Shown here: positions 8,631 through 17,507 of the stretch, one piece after another
Layout of the letters: each line of letters begins with the position of its first letter
Position numbering within the stretch: position 1 is the stretch's first letter
Assembly (NCBI RefSeq): GCF_004339765.1
Contig: NZ_SMGO01000001.1
Coordinates: 744,001 to 808,000 of the forward strand
Length of the DNA stretch: 64,000 nucleotides
Source: Albibacterium bauzanense
Lineage (GTDB): Bacteria; Bacteroidota; Bacteroidia; Sphingobacteriales; Sphingobacteriaceae
Direction: 5' to 3'
Made by a program: the position numbers and the translations under genes
The notes under the pieces: model-generated
What the model saw: the letters and a program-made list of their open reading frames with translations, nothing else
Told to the model about the DNA's origin: nothing
Databases searched by the model: none

Positions 8631-9065
8631 TCAATGAATTTCAGTATATTTTTTGAAGTTATCTAATATCGATTGCCAGCCATCTTTTTGCATTTCAAGC
8701 GAGTTGGTCTTTTCTGCTTCAAATGTTTCAACAATTTTTGTGTTTTTGCCTTGGTCGCTAAACGATATCATGACCTTTCTTCCATCACCAGTTGTATATG
8801 TAATGGTTTCATGATGTTTAACTTCAGTGTATACGCCATTAAAATCAAAGCTGAAGCTTTTATCTTTTGCTGACATGGTCGTACTAAATTTCCCTCCTAC
8901 TTTTAAATCGTTTTCGGCTGCCGGAACATACCAATCGTCGGAAGCTGAACACCAATTCTGAATATGAGAGGGTTCTGTCCAAAATTTCCAAACCTTTTCA
9001 ATAGGTGCTGCTACTATTGCCTCCACTGTGATGCTTGGTTTTTCGTTTTTTGTTGATTTATTCAT
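8631..9065 (-). CDS. SRPBCC (AHSA1-like) domain protein
   Basis: A 144-aa single-domain START-like protein. The N-terminal ITVEAIVAAPIEKVWKFWTEPSHIQNWC and C-terminal KDGWQSILDNFKKY bracket the helix-grip fold, as in the AHSA1/YndB group. These bind hydrophobic ligands in a central cavity; the ligand here is unknown. It is a monocistronic minus-strand gene with no functional link to its neighbours. Confidence 0.87.
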   Translation of the reverse strand: MNKSTKNEKPSITVEAIVAAPIEKVWKFWTEPSHIQNWCSASDDWYVPAAENDLKVGGKFSTTMSAKDKSFSFDFNGVYTEVKHHETITYTTGDGRKVMISFSDQGKNTKIVETFEAEKTNSLEMQKDGWQSILDNFKKYTEIH

Positions 9066-9185
9066 TTCTCAATAATTTATGTTTCATAATCTAAGGCTAA
9101 ATTAACGCCTTTCTATAGATATAAGCTATTGATATTACGACAAATTAAGAGGTTAATTACGACAAGAAAATAAATAAATGTGAGT

Positions 9186-9650
9186 TTAAGAGAGTAGTTT
9201 TTGACGAAGTAAAAACTCTAACTGGGAATTAGTAATTGAGAGTTCTTTATTTTCATTCATGATTTCAATCTTTTTAAGATAAACATCATAGGCCTCTTCA
9301 ATAATTCTTGACATTTCCTTATCATCCCAGGGCTTGTTCAAATAATGATAGATATTTCCTTTGTTTACGGCTGCTATGATAGCAGACATATCTGTATAGC
9401 CCGTTAAAAGGATACGAATGGGGGCCGGATGTGTTTCAATAACCTTTTCAAGAAACTCTACCCCGGTCATATTGGGCATACGCTGATCTGTAATAACAAT
9501 ATGTATTTCGTTTTTATCCAGAATCTCCAATCCTTCAGCACCACTAATAGCTGTAAAAATATTATACTTGGATCGATACACAGCGCGAAAAGACAATAGA
9601 TTAATCATCTCATCGTCTACATATAATATTGATATTACCTTCTCTGCCAT
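9186..9650 (-). CDS. Response regulator, receiver domain with short C-terminal helix
   Basis: A 154-aa CheY-like receiver. Acidic pair DDE follows SILYV, the phospho-acceptor Asp is in VITDQRMPN (about residue 55), Thr is in LLTGYTD, and Lys is in YLNKPWDDKEM. The NKPWDDKEM end of the receiver is typical of RpfG-like and 'hybrid' receivers. After the receiver there are only about 30 residues, probably helical, with no DNA-binding or enzymatic domain. It is divergent from the operon carrying a 7TMR-DISM kinase (11693-13858), its most likely partner; the pairing is an inference. Confidence 0.88.
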   Translation of the reverse strand: MAEKVISILYVDDEMINLLSFRAVYRSKYNIFTAISGAEGLEILDKNEIHIVITDQRMPNMTGVEFLEKVIETHPAPIRILLTGYTDMSAIIAAVNKGNIYHYLNKPWDDKEMSRIIEEAYDVYLKKIEIMNENKELSITNSQLEFLLRQKLLS

Positions 9651-9840
9651 AAATATATTCCTTCTAAAAACAATTCACTTCCTAAAGTTAATACTAAATT
9701 AATGTTTTTTGCAAAAAAACTTAATGAAAGGGTCGCTATTTTGCAGGAACCCCAATTATATTAAATTAATAAGTTCATGACAAAGAACTGTTTTCATAGA
9801 AAAAGAAAGTATCTTTATTGATACTAAAACCTATTCTAAC

Positions 9841-10977
9841 GTGCACAAAACAATTAACCAATTACATTCAATCTATAAACCTTTGTTTTATAGGCTGAAT
9901 AACCTTCACGATGAAGAAGCTTTTCAAGAGCTATTACGTTCTACCGACAATATAAAACAATACGATACAATTTACAATCAACTTACCGAGCTCATAAAAT
10001 TATCAAATCCAACAGAAAGATTGAGTAAAGAGGCTATGGATAATTTGATAAAAGATCATGTTCAAATACGGGATCTAAGCAAATACGGTGTTTGGGTGTA
10101 CTATCCCTGGTCTAATAATTTAGTCCACTTATTAGACGAAGAAGAGTTTATTAAGGTGCGAACCAATAGAAACATGTATAAAATAGCTCCGGAAGAGATT
10201 GAGCTTTTAAAAGGCAAGAAGATAGGAATCATCGGACTATCGGTAGGACAAAGTATTGCGCTTACGCTTGCAATGGAACGTACTTGTGGTGCACTTCATT
10301 TAGCCGACTTTGACGACATTGAGTTAAGTAATATGAACCGACTAAGAGTAGGCGTGCAGGATTTGGGGATGAGCAAAGTAGTTATTGCTGCGCGACAGAT
10401 TGCAGAATTAGATCCTTTTGTTAAAGTAAGCTGCTTTATGGAAGGTTTAACGAGCGATAATATTGCAAGCTTCTTTACTGACAATGGTTCGATCGATATT
10501 TTGGTAGAAGAGTGCGACGGACTGGAGATTAAAGTATTAAGCAGGATTATGGCTAAGAAATATCAAATACCAGTTGTGATGGATACCAACGACCGCGGAA
10601 TGCTGGATGTAGAACGGTTTGATTTGGAGCCAGATAGACCTATCTTTCATGGCAGAACAAAAGAACTTGAAAATTTAACACCTGAAGAATTAATTGCTAA
10701 ATTTGCAGGCCTGGCTGTTGAACATAAAATATCTTTTCTGGCACAAATCATCGGTATTGAAAACGTTTCTTCAAAAATGAAGCAATCCTTAGCTAATATG
10801 AATAAAACGATTGTAGGTTGGCCGCAATTAGCATCGGCTGTAACCTTAGGTGGAGCAATGGTGACTGATACTTGCAGAAGAATTTTATTGGATCATTTTA
10901 AAGATTCAGGAAGATATTTCGTTGATTTTGACGAACTGATAACAGCAGATAACAATAAAGAAAACCAACCTTCATAA
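9841..10977 (+). CDS. E1/ThiF-like adenylating enzyme, resembles N-terminal half of Rv1355c/MoeY
   Basis: A 378-aa protein with an N-terminal helical region (about 1-90), a segment YGVWVYYPWSNNLVHLL, and a ThiF/E1 Rossmann fold from residue 128. It has the nucleotide loop GIIGLSVG (129-136), DFDD (156-159), Arg167 in NMNR and Lys179, matching the ATP-binding residues of MoeB/ThiF. The usual catalytic Cys and CxxC zinc motifs were not found. Such enzymes adenylate a carboxylate, typically a protein or peptide C-terminus. Mycobacterial Rv1355c carries a nitroreductase domain after this part; it is missing here. GTG start; no upstream Met fits. Twelve bases separate it from the GNAT gene. Substrate unknown. 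Confidence 0.72.
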   Translation: MHKTINQLHSIYKPLFYRLNNLHDEEAFQELLRSTDNIKQYDTIYNQLTELIKLSNPTERLSKEAMDNLIKDHVQIRDLSKYGVWVYYPWSNNLVHLLDEEEFIKVRTNRNMYKIAPEEIELLKGKKIGIIGLSVGQSIALTLAMERTCGALHLADFDDIELSNMNRLRVGVQDLGMSKVVIAARQIAELDPFVKVSCFMEGLTSDNIASFFTDNGSIDILVEECDGLEIKVLSRIMAKKYQIPVVMDTNDRGMLDVERFDLEPDRPIFHGRTKELENLTPEELIAKFAGLAVEHKISFLAQIIGIENVSSKMKQSLANMNKTIVGWPQLASAVTLGGAMVTDTCRRILLDHFKDSGRYFVDFDELITADNNKENQPS

Positions 10978-10988
10978 ATTTTCTAAAA

Positions 10989-11696
10989 ATGATTCAGATA
11001 AGAACCTTTAGAGCCCCGGATGATCCTGAAGCTTGTGAGAAATTTATTGTCGGTCATAAAAAACTGCTTGAGATTTTTGGAATAACCAAGATTACATCCA
11101 ATAGGCAAGAGTGGGTGGATGACTATAATACGAACGTTATTTTAGTAGAAGATCAAAAGACGAAAATAGTATATGGGGGTGCGAGATTACAGGTTGTTAC
11201 AGGGCACTATAGTTTACCTATTGAAGATGCATTAGGAAAATATGATGATGGGATTTTTAAGATGGTGAAAGAGGATCAGCTATCGGGCGGCACCTGTGAA
11301 CTTTGCGGCCTTTGGAACTCCAGAGAGGTTGCAGGAATGGGAATTGGGAGTTATATCCTATCTCGTGTAGGAGCGGCCATTGCATCCCAACTATCTTTAA
11401 AAAGCATCTTTGTTTTATGTGCGCCGATTACAGTAAGGATGGGAAAACGAGTGGGTGCAGTTGTTGAGGAATCTTTGGGAGATAAGGGACTTTTTTACTA
11501 TCCAAAGGATGATTTGATTGCGACTGCTATGCGATTAAGGAATATTTATGATTTAAGTACGGCAGATCCAACAGAGCGAGAAAAGATTATTTCTCTGCGA
11601 AATGATCCTCATCAATTTATAATGGAAAAAGGCCCCAAAGGCACCTTTGAAGTAGAATACAACTTAAAGATACCTAATCTAGAAAAGCAAATATGA
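10989..11696 (+). CDS. GNAT-fold acyltransferase, resembles LuxI/FeeM autoinducer or N-acyl amino acid synthases
   Basis: A 235-aa protein. Visible features: N-terminal IQIRTFRAPDD, then a strand IVYGGARLQVVTGHYSLP, and an acetyl/acyl-donor loop region NSREVAGMGIGSYILSRVG followed by VRMGKRVGAVVEE. The layout (V-G-G-A-R-L, E...W...R, then a helix and R-x-G) recalls FeeM- and LuxI-type synthases more than ordinary GNATs. A CELC pair lies at residues 103-106. It overlaps the kinase start by four bases (ATGA, 11693-11696), implying translational coupling. Donor and acceptor are unknown; the assignment is motif-based. Confidence 0.6.
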   Translation: MIQIRTFRAPDDPEACEKFIVGHKKLLEIFGITKITSNRQEWVDDYNTNVILVEDQKTKIVYGGARLQVVTGHYSLPIEDALGKYDDGIFKMVKEDQLSGGTCELCGLWNSREVAGMGIGSYILSRVGAAIASQLSLKSIFVLCAPITVRMGKRVGAVVEESLGDKGLFYYPKDDLIATAMRLRNIYDLSTADPTEREKIISLRNDPHQFIMEKGPKGTFEVEYNLKIPNLEKQI

Positions 11697-13858
11697 GTAT
11701 TAAAAAATATTATCTGATACTAGTATTGCTACTCTTTAATAGCGGTGTTGGTTATGCTAGCGATGGTAGAGTCGATTATATTTTTGATAATGAGCAAGTA
11801 CTTTTCGGAATAGATAAAGGTGTTGGTGTATACATTGATGAAACAAAAGAGTTATCAATAACAGATGTTGTTAAAAAACAGTTCCTCTTAGATATTGATT
11901 CAAATCTCAATTTTGGAATTACAGACTCCAAGGTCTGGGTTAAATTTCAAATCAAGAATGAAACGCAAGAGGAAAATCTCTTTTTAATGGCTTCGCAACC
12001 TTCTATTGATAAGATTAGCCTTTATACTCAAGACCTTTCAGGTAAGTGGGATAGTTTGGAATTAGGGGAATATAAAACTTATAAAGAACGTTTTAGAGAA
12101 AGCCCTAATTACATTTTTCCTGTAAAAATTCCATATAATACTTCCCGTTATTTTTACATCAGTATCCAGTCGAAGGATCAGCTGCAGACTGCTTTTTATT
12201 TGGGTAATGAATCAACAATATCTCATTGGGAATCAACAAGAGCTATTATAACCGGGATCTATATTGGAATGATCCTTATTATGGCTTTTTACCATATTTT
12301 TATTTATTATACCGTAAAAAACGTCAGCTACATCTATTACATTTTCTTTATTTTATGTGTTGGATTGGTTCAGATAAATTTTCATGGATTCGCATTCAAA
12401 TACCTGTGGCCTGATACGCCCTTCTTGGCATTAAATAGCACTTTTTTAGTCCCGATGCTATCGGGTTTGTCGACTGCCTTCTTCGTCAAAAAGTTTTTAC
12501 ATACGCGTTCTTTTACACCGAAACTAGATACTGGCATCAACATCTATATCTTTTTATGTATTAGTGCCACTATTATAGGAATGGCAGGCTTTAATGTTTT
12601 TGGAGTAAAAATACTTCAACTTATTGCTTTGGCAGGTGCAATATATGCGATGTTTGTTGCTTTTGTTATTATGCGAATGAATTACAGGCCGGCTAAATTT
12701 TTCTTAATAGCCTTTGCTTTGTTCTTTGTTTGTATTATCATTTTCGTTTTAACAAACTTCACGATCCTTATCCCCTATAGCACATTCTCTCCTTACATTT
12801 TGATGCTGGGATCTGTTATTCAAATTGTACTGCTTTCTTTTGCTCTAGCTGATGAAATAAATACGTATAGAAAAGAGAAGGAAGCTTCACAAACAGAGGC
12901 TTTAAATACTTTAAAAGAAAACGAAAGAATTATCAGGGAACAAAATGCTTTCCTTGAAAAGGAAGTCAATAAAAGAACGTTGGATCTGAGCAAATCAAAC
13001 GATGATCTTCAGAAGTCACTGCTTGATTTAAAACAGGCACAGACTCAATTGATAGAGACAGAAAAGCTGGCTTCTCTGGGTATGTTAACTGCAGGTATTG
13101 CACACGAAATTAACAACCCGATTAATTTTGTTACAGCCAGCATAACTCCTCTAAGAAGGGATATTGACCAGACCTTTCAAGCTCTTACTGAAATGGAACG
13201 AATTAGTTTATCTTCATCATCCGTATTTGATAAAAAGGATGATATAAGTAAAGTTAAAGAGGATTTAGAGATCGAATATATAAAAGAGGAAATTCAATCT
13301 CTTTTAATGGGAATTGAGGAAGGGGCTAACAGAACTGCAGGGATTGTGAAGAGCTTGCGTATCTTTTCTCGCGTTGATGAAGACGATTTGAAAATGGCCG
13401 ACATTAACTTAGGTATGAAATCAACCTTGGTGATTCTTGATAGCTCATTGAAAGATACGATTAATATAAAGACAAACTATGGCAAATTACCTCTCATAGA
13501 ATGTTATCCGGGCAAGCTTAATCAAGTGTTTTTAAATTTGCTAACAAATGCGTCTTATTCTGTAAAAAAGAAATTTGGCAGCAAGCATGGAGCCGAATTA
13601 GAAGTAAATACTTATCAAGAAGGCGAATTTGTTTATATCCAGGTTAAGGACAATGGCTTTGGCATTGATGAGGCGATACGCGGTAAAATTTTTGATCCTT
13701 TCTTTACAACGAAGGATGTTGGAGAAGGAACGGGCCTTGGTTTATCGATTGTTTATCAAACTATATTAAAGCATCAAGGAGAAATTATCGTCAACTCTGT
13801 ACTTGGAGAAGGCTCTGAGTTTACGGTAAAGATACCTGTTAAACAAAGTGATATTTAA
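11693..13858 (+). CDS. 7TMR-DISM sensor histidine kinase
   Basis: A 721-aa membrane receptor kinase. Order: signal peptide, extracellular 7TMR-DISMED2-like beta-sandwich (about 30-175; [20 protein letters not shown]), seven membrane helices (about 185-395), a coiled coil (about 400-460), a HisKA box with phospho-acceptor His471 in GIAHEINNP, and a HATPase domain with DNGFGIDE and [10 protein letters not shown]. The DISMED2 domain is thought to bind carbohydrates or other small ligands. There is no receiver fused to it; the single-domain receiver across the divergent promoter is a candidate. Coupled by ATGA overlap to the acyltransferase gene. Confidence 0.92.
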   Translation: MSIKKYYLILVLLLFNSGVGYASDGRVDYIFDNEQVLFGIDKGVGVYIDETKELSITDVVKKQFLLDIDSNLNFGITDSKVWVKFQIKNETQEENLFLMASQPSIDKISLYTQDLSGKWDSLELGEYKTYKERFRESPNYIFPVKIPYNTSRYFYISIQSKDQLQTAFYLGNESTISHWESTRAIITGIYIGMILIMAFYHIFIYYTVKNVSYIYYIFFILCVGLVQINFHGFAFKYLWPDTPFLALNSTFLVPMLSGLSTAFFVKKFLHTRSFTPKLDTGINIYIFLCISATIIGMAGFNVFGVKILQLIALAGAIYAMFVAFVIMRMNYRPAKFFLIAFALFFVCIIIFVLTNFTILIPYSTFSPYILMLGSVIQIVLLSFALADEINTYRKEKEASQTEALNTLKENERIIREQNAFLEKEVNKRTLDLSKSNDDLQKSLLDLKQAQTQLIETEKLASLGMLTAGIAHEINNPINFVTASITPLRRDIDQTFQALTEMERISLSSSSVFDKKDDISKVKEDLEIEYIKEEIQSLLMGIEEGANRTAGIVKSLRIFSRVDEDDLKMADINLGMKSTLVILDSSLKDTINIKTNYGKLPLIECYPGKLNQVFLNLLTNASYSVKKKFGSKHGAELEVNTYQEGEFVYIQVKDNGFGIDEAIRGKIFDPFFTTKDVGEGTGLGLSIVYQTILKHQGEIIVNSVLGEGSEFTVKIPVKQSDI

Positions 13859-13860
13859 AC

Positions 13861-14325
13861 ATGTATTTAACATTATTGACCTTACATTCCTTAGTTCGAT
13901 GGTTTGTATTGATAAGTTTAATTGTTTCTATTTACCTCGCCTACAGAGGATGGTTAAAGAATAAGCCTTATACTAAATCTGATAGAATAATAAGGATTAT
14001 CACGGTTTCTATTGCTCATACACAGCTAATTATCGGTTTATGGCTTTATTATATTAGTCCGATAGTTGATTATTTTCTTCATAACTTTAAGGAGAGCATA
14101 CATCAAACTCAACTTAGATTTTTTGGTATGGAGCATATAACGATGATGCTCATAGCTATGACGCTTATAACTGCAGGTGCAGGAATAGCCCGAAGAAAGA
14201 AGGTTGATAAAGACAAGTTTAAGTCAACAGCTATCTGGTATTCTATAGCGCTATTAATTATTTTCACATCCATCCCTTGGGAATTTTCTCCGTTTACCAG
14301 TAGGCCGTATTTTAGGTTTTTTTGA
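13861..14325 (+). CDS. Small four-helix membrane protein (cytochrome b-like)
   Basis: A 154-aa protein with four predicted membrane helices and several membrane-embedded His: LHSLVRW in helix 1, IAHTQLIIGLW in helix 2, GMEHITMMLIAM in helix 3. The spacing could bind haem, and homologues in Bacteroidota are often labelled cytochrome B, but haem binding is not demonstrated by sequence. It begins two bases after the kinase stop codon, so it belongs to the E1-GNAT-kinase operon. Confidence 0.65.
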   Translation: MYLTLLTLHSLVRWFVLISLIVSIYLAYRGWLKNKPYTKSDRIIRIITVSIAHTQLIIGLWLYYISPIVDYFLHNFKESIHQTQLRFFGMEHITMMLIAMTLITAGAGIARRKKVDKDKFKSTAIWYSIALLIIFTSIPWEFSPFTSRPYFRFF

Positions 14326-14478
14326 GTAAGGTAAATCTATTTAAATATTGAAAGCGAAAATAGCAACTCAATACCTAAAATAGGTATGGCTTGTAATTAT
14401 ATAAAAAGTTTATCTGATGTTAACGAACATGTAGTAACTTTAATAATGAAAGCCACTATTAATACTTAAAATCAACCT

Positions 14479-14958
14479 ATGAAAAACATTAAAATTGAAA
14501 TCAAATGGGCGATAATTTTTCTAATAGTAACTTTTGCTTGGATGTTCATGGAGAAATTGATTGGGTTACACGATCAATATATTAAACATCATGAAATTAT
14601 CACGAACCTTTTTGCTATCCCCGCTATTGCAATTTATGCGTTTGCTTTATTAAATAAACGAAAGAAGTTCTATAATGGCGTAATGACTTATAAACAAGGT
14701 TTTATGAGTGGGCTCATTATCACCGTTATATTGACGATACTGGCACCTCTTACACAATATATTGTTTCTGTATTTATTACCCCTGACTATTTTGATCAGG
14801 CTATTAAATATGCAGTAGAAAACAGAAAAATGACCTTGTCAGAAGCACAAGATTATTTCAATTTGAAAAGCTACATTGTTCAAAACTCTATCGGCACACC
14901 TGTTATGGGAATTATAACAACAGCAATAGTTGCTTTCTTTTGCAGGACAAGAAATTAA
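14479..14958 (+). CDS. DUF4199 membrane protein
   Basis: A 159-aa protein with three to four membrane helices and the DUF4199 layout: WAIIFLIVTFAWMFMEKLIG, a basic loop NKRKKFYNGVMTYKQGFMSG, and a C-terminal helix GTPVMGIITTAIVAFF preceded by a periplasmic helical loop. Function unknown; the family is common in Bacteroidota. It is a single gene with 150 bp upstream and a convergent terminator downstream. Confidence 0.82.
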   Translation: MKNIKIEIKWAIIFLIVTFAWMFMEKLIGLHDQYIKHHEIITNLFAIPAIAIYAFALLNKRKKFYNGVMTYKQGFMSGLIITVILTILAPLTQYIVSVFITPDYFDQAIKYAVENRKMTLSEAQDYFNLKSYIVQNSIGTPVMGIITTAIVAFFCRTRN

Positions 14959-14989
14959 TAGCCATCAGATTTAATTATGAGAATAATAA

Positions 14990-15020
14990 AGGCGTCAGAT
15001 TTAATTATATATTGACGCCT
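14990..15020. terminator. Bidirectional terminator between DUF4199 and DinB genes
   Basis: Stem AGGCGTCA (14990-14997) and TGACGCCT (15013-15020) with an AT-rich 15-nt loop, between convergent stop codons. Confidence 0.55.
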
Positions 15021-15031
15021 GAATTGTACAC

Positions 15032-15511
15032 TTATCCTCTCTCCCAAAAGAATGGAGGTTCGATTCCCAGGATTCTCAAATAAACATAACCTTGTCCGCG
15101 ATGATGAATTTCATTATCAATAAAATAGAAAATATTTTCAATAACCGGGAATTCATACTGTCCGAAAAGATTAAAAGTCTGACTAAAGTTCTCATCTTTT
15201 AGTTGGCGCCAATAGTTGTTAATCTCTTCAGTAGCTTCATCCCATTTTTCAAGATATTGTGCCTTGGTGCTTAGTTTTTTGGAGGCTTCGTCATAGGGTT
15301 TTCCTTCTCGATTTACGATTTCTTTCATAGCGGGAGCTCCGATAGCAAGAAGCTCTGAAGTTAATTCTGAAAAAGGTCTCATTCCTCCAATAGAGAATTC
15401 GAAAAAGTCTTTTTCTGGGAATGCTTCAATCACACGACGAGTTAAACTTCTATGTCCTTGCCAGTGTTTTAATAGATCTTTTGAACTAATGATTTGGGTT
15501 GCTGTATTCAT
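15032..15511 (-). CDS. DinB-like family protein
   Basis: About 159 aa if started at the Met at 15511 (MNTATQIISSKDLLKHWQGH), which fits the family N-terminus; an in-frame Met 17 codons upstream (15562) is less likely. DinB/YfiT four-helix-bundle features: LLKHWQGHRSLTRRVIEAFP, ENIFYFIDNEIHHRGQGYVYLR with the conserved HHRGQ, and a C-terminal PPFFWERG. The His residues form a metal site. Members are metal-dependent hydrolases or bacillithiol/mycothiol-type transferases; the substrate is unknown. Confidence 0.82.
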   Translation of the reverse strand: MNTATQIISSKDLLKHWQGHRSLTRRVIEAFPEKDFFEFSIGGMRPFSELTSELLAIGAPAMKEIVNREGKPYDEASKKLSTKAQYLEKWDEATEEINNYWRQLKDENFSQTFNLFGQYEFPVIENIFYFIDNEIHHRGQGYVYLRILGIEPPFFWERG

Positions 15512-15693
15512 AATATATTTTTTTATTGTTTTGTAAAGCAAAATTAAAATGGGATGTGACAACAGTATGTCAGCAGCATTTTTGAAGGTTGTAGATATCT
15601 ATACATAGAATTGTATTGAGAAAGAACTATCTTAGATTAGATAATTTTATATTCCAGAATAAAATACATCATCAGAATTAAAAGCTTAATATT

Positions 15694-16320
15694 TTGTTAA
15701 GATTAACCAATATCAGTAAAAAATACGGCAGTAATGAAGTATTAAACTTCAACACATGGGAAGTAGAAAAGGGAATACACTGGCTAAAAGGTGGAAATGG
15801 AACTGGGAAATCGACCTTATTCCGAATCATTTCTGGACAAATACCTTTTAATGGAGAAGTGGAATTTAAAGGGATCAATTTAAAAAAGCAACCCATATTA
15901 TTTCGTTCCAAAATCAGCTTTGCCGAAGCAGAACCGCAGTATCCTTTATTCATAAAGGGAAAAGAATTCATTGATTTCTATCAGGAAATCCGAGAAGCTG
16001 ATACTAAAGAAGTAGAATACCTTGTTGATCACTTCGAGATGACTGCTTTTCTAAATAACAAAATAGGTGGTTACTCGAGTGGAATGTTGAAAAAGTTATC
16101 GCTGATTTGTGCTTTTATTGGAAATCCAGATCTATACATCTTGGATGAACCTTTAATTACAATTGATACGGTTTCTTCAGATAAGCTTTATGGTTTAATC
16201 AAAACAAAAGCTTTAGAAGGGAAAAGTTTTTTATTGTCCTCACATCAGGATATTAATATTAACAAATTAAGCTTGGATACAACATTCCAGATTATTGATA
16301 AACAAATCGTCAAGCTATAG
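15694..16320 (+). CDS. ABC transporter ATP-binding protein
   Basis: A 208-aa ATPase. Walker A GGNGTGKST (about 33-41), signature region YSSGMLKKLSL (about 131-141), Walker B LYILDEPL, and switch His in SSHQD. It begins with TTG at 15694 (LRLTNISKKYGS), the only start fitting the family N-terminus. It directly abuts the membrane-protein gene (stop at 16320, ATG at 16321), so the two form an exporter-type ABC system. The signature is GYSSGM rather than LSGGQ, which is usual in this short-ATPase group. Substrate unknown. Confidence 0.88.
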   Translation: MLRLTNISKKYGSNEVLNFNTWEVEKGIHWLKGGNGTGKSTLFRIISGQIPFNGEVEFKGINLKKQPILFRSKISFAEAEPQYPLFIKGKEFIDFYQEIREADTKEVEYLVDHFEMTAFLNNKIGGYSSGMLKKLSLICAFIGNPDLYILDEPLITIDTVSSDKLYGLIKTKALEGKSFLLSSHQDININKLSLDTTFQIIDKQIVKL

Positions 16321-17412
16321 ATGTTTAAATTACTGGTCAATAGTTTAGCAAAGGAATTTTATAAACAACATGCAGGATTATTCCTTTTTGGGTTTTATAT
16401 TTTATTTGGGGTTGTTGAGGCTTCTCAATTAATTGAATTCCATCAAGCTTTATTACTAATGAGCCTTTCTTCTCCTCTGGGAATAATGCTTGTATCGATT
16501 TGCTGGCTCTTATATTGTGCGAAAGTTCATTTATACATCAGTCAGAAACTTAGTTTAGAGCAATACAACTTCACAAAAGAAATAGGTTCACGAGAAAAAA
16601 ATTTTCAGTTAAAGCTATGGCTAAAGTTGTATTCGATCTTTCTTTTACCAATTCTCATCTACGTTGTTTTGCTAATTATACTTGGTTTAAAATTCCAATT
16701 GTATAGCAGCGTAATTAGTATTGTATTAATCTTTCTTACTTTATCAGTTCTATTAGCCTGGCTGCGGTTTCATTCTTTAACTTTCAGCTTTTTAAAACAG
16801 GAAAACCGACAGGTAAGATTCAACCTTCAAATAAAACGACCGTTCTTTAGCTGGCCAATATTTTATCTTTTCAATGAACAGCTAGTGATGTTGTTGATGT
16901 GCAAAATTATATCCGCTATTTTATTTAAAGGTGTTTTATGGATGTTTGCTGACGTTGGAAATGATATTAAAGTTTTACTTACTGCTCTGTTGGCAGCAAT
17001 AATATGCCACTCGGCCTTAGTACTGAGCTTATTAAGATTTGAAACTGAACAGATGAACTTCGTTAGAAGTTTGCCCATTAAAATCACTAAAAGACTATGG
17101 AATTGGCTATTGCTTTTTGCTATCATTTTGATTCCGGAATGGACGCTTTTTACGATGGCAGCAGACTATAATCTATATGCAATTGCTAATGGCTTCTTGT
17201 TTGGACTTTCTGCATTACTTTTCTTAGTAACTATTTTAAATATGATTAAATTAAATACTGAGACCTATTTGAAGTTCCTTCTATTTTTCTTTTTCATAGC
17301 CTTGTATGTCATACTAGGTAGCTACTATATCGTGTTTAGCATTTTAATGATTACTTGTTCTTTGATGTTTTACCTTTTTAGGTTTAATAAAACCGACTTA
17401 AGAGAGATCTAA
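16321..17412 (+). CDS. ABC exporter membrane subunit, unassigned family
   Basis: A 363-aa, very hydrophobic protein with about ten predicted membrane helices and basic loops (KRPFFSWPIFYLF, RSLPIKITKRLWN). No standard ABC-2 motif is recognised, but it starts on the base after the ATPase stop codon, so it is very likely the permease partner. What it transports is not evident. Confidence 0.7.
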   Translation: MFKLLVNSLAKEFYKQHAGLFLFGFYILFGVVEASQLIEFHQALLLMSLSSPLGIMLVSICWLLYCAKVHLYISQKLSLEQYNFTKEIGSREKNFQLKLWLKLYSIFLLPILIYVVLLIILGLKFQLYSSVISIVLIFLTLSVLLAWLRFHSLTFSFLKQENRQVRFNLQIKRPFFSWPIFYLFNEQLVMLLMCKIISAILFKGVLWMFADVGNDIKVLLTALLAAIICHSALVLSLLRFETEQMNFVRSLPIKITKRLWNWLLLFAIILIPEWTLFTMAADYNLYAIANGFLFGLSALLFLVTILNMIKLNTETYLKFLLFFFFIALYVILGSYYIVFSILMITCSLMFYLFRFNKTDLREI

Positions 17413-17507
17413 TTTTGCAGTATTATCGAATGCATATTTGCTTTTTATTTAACTTAGCAGGTTAAAATTAAGAGCAAAGAAAAATAAATCAAAAAACAAG
17501 AAACATT

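Noticed and set aside
9186-9650. Diguanylate cyclase or HD-GYP response regulator
   Set aside because: The receiver end resembles RpfG-type proteins, but the chain stops about 30 residues later with no output domain.
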